Source of the DNA: Littorina saxatilis
Taxonomy: Eukaryota > Mollusca > Gastropoda > Littorinimorpha > Littorinidae
Assembly (NCBI RefSeq): GCF_037325665.1
Contig: NC_090246.1
Span: 18,502,494-18,566,493, forward strand
Direction: 5' to 3'
Length of the DNA stretch: 64,000 nucleotides
Shown here: positions 63,601-64,000 of the stretch, in pieces
How positions within the stretch are numbered: position 1 is the stretch's first letter
Layout of the letters: each line of letters begins with the position of its first letter
The notes under the pieces: generated by a model
Databases searched by the model: none
What the model saw: only the letters and a program-made list of their open reading frames with translations
What the model was told of the DNA's origin: nothing
Translations under genes and position numbers: made by a program

Positions 63601-64000
63601 GCTATGTTATATGAAGTCTTATATCGCGCGCGTATCTCCAGACTCAGACTCAAGGCGCAGGGATCTATTTATGCCGTGTGAGATGGAATTTATTTTTACA
63701 CAATACATCACGCATTCACATCGACGAGCAGATCGCAGCCATTTCGGCGCAACTCCTACTTTTCACGGCCTATTATTCCAATTCACACGGGTATTTTGGT
63801 GGACATTTTTTATCTATGCCTAACCAATTTTGCCAGGAAAGACCCTTTTGTCAATCGTGGGATCTTTAACGTGCACACCCCAATGTAGTGTACACGAAGG
63901 GACCTCGGTTTTTCGTCTCATCCGAAAGACTAGCACTTGAACCCACCACCTAGGTTAGGAAAGGGGGGAGAAAATTGCTAACGCCCTGACCCAGGGTCGA
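63601..64000 (-). mobile_element. tRNA-headed SINE, family D, copy 3 (cut by window edge)
   Basis: Matches copy 2 from the ATATCGCGCG region to the B-box region; the head lies past the right edge. Confidence 0.88.

Overview
The window looks like gene-poor, repeat-dense animal DNA, most likely from a marine gastropod mollusc. This is an inference from a spliced metazoan CDK gene with long introns, very frequent (CA)n, (GA)n, (GACA)n and poly-C/poly-G tracts, and tRNA-headed short retroposons; no database search was possible.

One host gene dominates. Fourteen coding exons on the + strand (9341-36530, about 471 codons read) encode a PFTAIRE-type cyclin-dependent kinase (CDK14/CDK15 class, Drosophila Eip63E relatives). 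The phase is continuous across all thirteen introns, every intron is GT-AG, and the kinase core is intact (GEGSYATV, catalytic Lys, PFTAIRE, HRDLKPQN, DFG). The extreme 5' exon(s) were not found. The probable 3' UTR and the sequence beyond it (36.5 to about 42.6 kb) are filled with transposons. Two candidate terminal exons of other, unrecognised genes lie on the - strand (63255-63437, well supported; 53233-53304, weaker), so CDK14 probably faces a convergent neighbour.

Layout: 1-9.3 kb, upstream or 5' intron sequence with short retroposons. 9.8-11.1 kb, a LINE 3' end. 11.2-12.1 kb, a 44-bp minisatellite whose unit resembles a 3' splice site and which abuts a real acceptor. 12.4-14.4 kb, nested inverted-repeat elements, followed by decayed copies of the neighbouring CDK14 exon (14.46-14.94 kb). 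15.2-35.3 kb, introns with microsatellites, 20-bp and 29-bp minisatellites, small DNA transposons and retroposons. 38-40.5 kb, two near-identical Helentron-associated-type elements. 41.4-42.1 kb, a retroposon between 125-bp direct repeats. 45.3-48.3 kb, small retroposons, paired small TIR elements and a TTAA-flanked element. 54.95-61.24 kb, a nearly whole young DIRS-type tyrosine-recombinase retroelement inserted in a retroposon copy. 61.6-64 kb, the tail of the convergent gene and more retroposons.

The most interesting signals are: (1) three unrelated sequence families (four copies) sharing one architecture, a 5' hairpin, a lone copy of its arm near the 3' end, a small 3' hairpin and a terminal CTTG next to T; (2) a retroposon superfamily with a common 3' tail, including a 58-bp tail-only insertion with a perfect 13-bp target duplication and a member between 125-bp repeats; (3) an array of 14 decoy-like acceptors before a CDK14 exon; (4) a mobile element carrying four DR1 nuclear-receptor motifs; (5) the textbook circle-junction complementary region in the DIRS element.
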